Below the pieces are notes generated by a model. The model did no database searches and was not told the DNA's origin. It saw only the letters and a list, made by a program, of their open reading frames with translations. Of a DNA stretch of 6,087 bases, positions 4,746 to 6,087 are shown piece after piece. Each line of letters opens with the position of its first letter. Position 1 is the first letter of the stretch. The position numbers and the translations under genes are program-made. This stretch comes from Planctomycetota bacterium (GTDB lineage: Bacteria; Planctomycetota; UBA1135), in assembly GCA_027623585.1 (NCBI GenBank), contig JAQBVK010000154.1, forward strand, positions 1 through 6,087, read 5' to 3'.

Positions 4746-6087
4746 GTGTCCGAAGCTCCTCCCTTTCGGCGAATCCTGATCGCCAACCGCGGCGAGATCG
4801 CGGTGCGCATTCAACGCAGTTGCCGTGACCTCGGCATCGAGACCGTTGCGGTGCACTCGGACGCCGACCGCGACGCGCTGCACGTGCGTTTCGCCCACCA
4901 GGCGGTGCGGCTGCCGGGCAACACCGCGGCCGAAACCTATCTGCGGGCCGATCTGCTGATCGAAGCCGCCCGGCGCTGCGGCGCGGAAGCCATTCATCCT
5001 GGATTCGGATTCCTCGCCGAGAAAGCCGAGTTCGCGCGCGCCGTCGAGCAGGCTGGTCTGGTGTTCATCGGTCCGCCCGCCGCCGCGATGGACGCGATGG
5101 GCGACAAGTTGCGCGCGCGTCAAGCCATGGTGGCGGCCGGCGTGCCGGTGGTGCCGGGCACCACTGAACCGGTCGCCGACGCGGTGGAAGCCGCGCGCAT
5201 TGCGAAGGACATCGGCTATCCGGTGATGCTCAAGGCTTCGGCGGGCGGCGGCGGCAAGGGCATTCGCATCGTGCGTGAGCCTCGCGAACTTGAATCCGCG
5301 TTTCGCACCGCGAGCGGCGAGGCGGCATCCGCCTTCGGAGACGGCCGCATGTATCTCGAGAAGTTCCTCGACGAGCCGCGTCACGTCGAGGTGCAGGTCA
5401 TCGGCGATCGGCACGGCACCGTCGTCCACCTCGGCGAACGCGAATGCTCGATCCAGCGCCGCCATCAGAAACTGATCGAGGAGTGCCCTTCTCCGGCCGT
5501 GGACGAGGCCACGCGCACGCGCATGGGTGCCGCCGCAGTCGCCGCCGCACAGGCGGTTGGCTATCACAGCGCCGGAACCGTCGAATTCCTGTGGTCGCGC
5601 GGCGAGTTCTACTTCCTCGAGATGAACACGCGCATCCAGGTGGAGCACGGCATCACCGAAGAAGTCTGGGGCGTCGACCTGATCGAATGGATGATCCGCG
5701 TGGCGGCCGGACAACGCGCCGATGCGCTGGTGAATTCGATGCCGCGCGGACACGCGATCGAGGTGCGGCTCAACGCCGAGGATCCGGAGCACAACTTCAT
5801 GCCCAGCCTTGGGCGCATCACCAACCTTCGGCTGCCCGGCGGTCCCGGCGTGCGCGTGGACTCGGGGATGTATCGCGGTATGGAGGTGACGCCCTACTAC
5901 GACTCGATGCTCGCCAAGTTGATCGTGCACGGGCGCGACCGTGAGCAGGCGCGGCGCCGCATGGTGCGCGTGCTGCAGGAATTGCACGTCGGCGGCGTGA
6001 CCACCAGCGCCGGCTTGGCGCTGCAAATTCTGCAGAGCGAGGCTTTTCGCAGCGGCCACTACGACACCGGCACTCTCGAGCGCATGC
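4746..6087 (+). CDS. pccA: Propionyl-CoA carboxylase alpha subunit, biotin carboxylase part; cut by window edge
   Basis: From the GTG at 4746 the frame stays open for 447 codons to the right edge. The product is a biotin carboxylase, which uses ATP and bicarbonate to carboxylate biotin. The N-terminal domain opens with RRILIANRGEIAVRI (8-22), and HPGFGFLAE is at 84-92. The ATP-grasp domain carries the glycine loop GGGGKG (167-172), RHVEVQVIGD (212-221), ERECSIQRRHQK (231-242) and EMNTRIQVEH (292-301). The C-terminal domain starts near IEVRLNAEDP (338-347). Residues matching E. coli AccC active-site K116, K159, H209, K238, E276, E288, R292, E296 and R338 are all present (K121, K163, H213, K242, E280, E292, R296, E300, R341). 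The GTG lies nine bases after the pccB stop, which marks one operon, and no Shine-Dalgarno site is visible. Whether a biotin-carrier domain follows on the same chain lies outside the window, so the gene could instead be accC-like. Confidence 0.9.
   Translation, partial: MSEAPPFRRILIANRGEIAVRIQRSCRDLGIETVAVHSDADRDALHVRFAHQAVRLPGNTAAETYLRADLLIEAARRCGAEAIHPGFGFLAEKAEFARAVEQAGLVFIGPPAAAMDAMGDKLRARQAMVAAGVPVVPGTTEPVADAVEAARIAKDIGYPVMLKASAGGGGKGIRIVREPRELESAFRTASGEAASAFGDGRMYLEKFLDEPRHVEVQVIGDRHGTVVHLGERECSIQRRHQKLIEECPSPAVDEATRTRMGAAAVAAAQAVGYHSAGTVEFLWSRGEFYFLEMNTRIQVEHGITEEVWGVDLIEWMIRVAAGQRADALVNSMPRGHAIEVRLNAEDPEHNFMPSLGRITNLRLPGGPGVRVDSGMYRGMEVTPYYDSMLAKLIVHGRDREQARRRMVRVLQELHVGGVTTSAGLALQILQSEAFRSGHYDTGTLERM

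Noticed and set aside
4722..6059. Minus-strand open frame of 445 residues opposite pccA
   Set aside because: It is long only because codon bias on the plus strand removes stops on the other strand; the biotin carboxylase motifs are all on the plus strand.

Overview
This window comes from a GC-rich bacterial chromosome with dense, strongly GC3-biased genes. The lineage cannot be fixed from sequence alone. The gene content (an exported sulfatase-modifying-factor-like protein, a methylmalonyl-CoA pathway operon, almost no Shine-Dalgarno sites) would suit Myxococcota, Planctomycetota or similar groups, but that is only an inference. It looks like ordinary chromosome: no RNA gene, insertion sequence, CRISPR array or phage gene was seen.

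Layout. (1) Positions 1-1117, minus strand: an exported FGE-sulfatase/SUMF1-fold protein, cut by the left edge. (2) 1118-1243: a non-coding divergent spacer with an operator-like dyad and small hairpins. (3) 1244-2233, plus strand: an RluA-family pseudouridine synthase with an N-terminal S4 domain. (4) 2234-2266: a short convergent junction flanked by an inverted repeat that includes both stop codons. (5) 2267-2716, minus strand: a small hotdog-fold acyl-CoA thioesterase. (6) 2717-2739: a 23-base divergent spacer with overlapping -10-like hexamers for both directions. (7) 2740-6087, plus strand: a tight operon of methylmalonyl-CoA epimerase, the carboxyltransferase (beta) subunit of propionyl-CoA carboxylase, and its biotin carboxylase (alpha) subunit, which runs off the right edge.

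How the genes work together. The operon encodes the middle of the propionyl-CoA to succinyl-CoA route. The alpha and beta subunits carboxylate propionyl-CoA to (S)-methylmalonyl-CoA, and the epimerase converts that to the (R) form for a B12-dependent mutase not seen here. Epimerase and beta overlap by four bases, and beta and alpha are nine bases apart, so one transcript is likely. The divergent thioesterase may hydrolyse acyl-CoAs from the same pool; this is inferred from position alone. The pseudouridine synthase and the FGE-like protein have no evident link to the operon.

No wholly new system was found. The points most worth checking are the divergent, possibly leaderless, promoter pair at 2724-2732, an AT-rich rare-codon island inside pccB, a Cys at the acyl-specificity position of PccB, and the loss of one catalytic Cys in the FGE-like protein.
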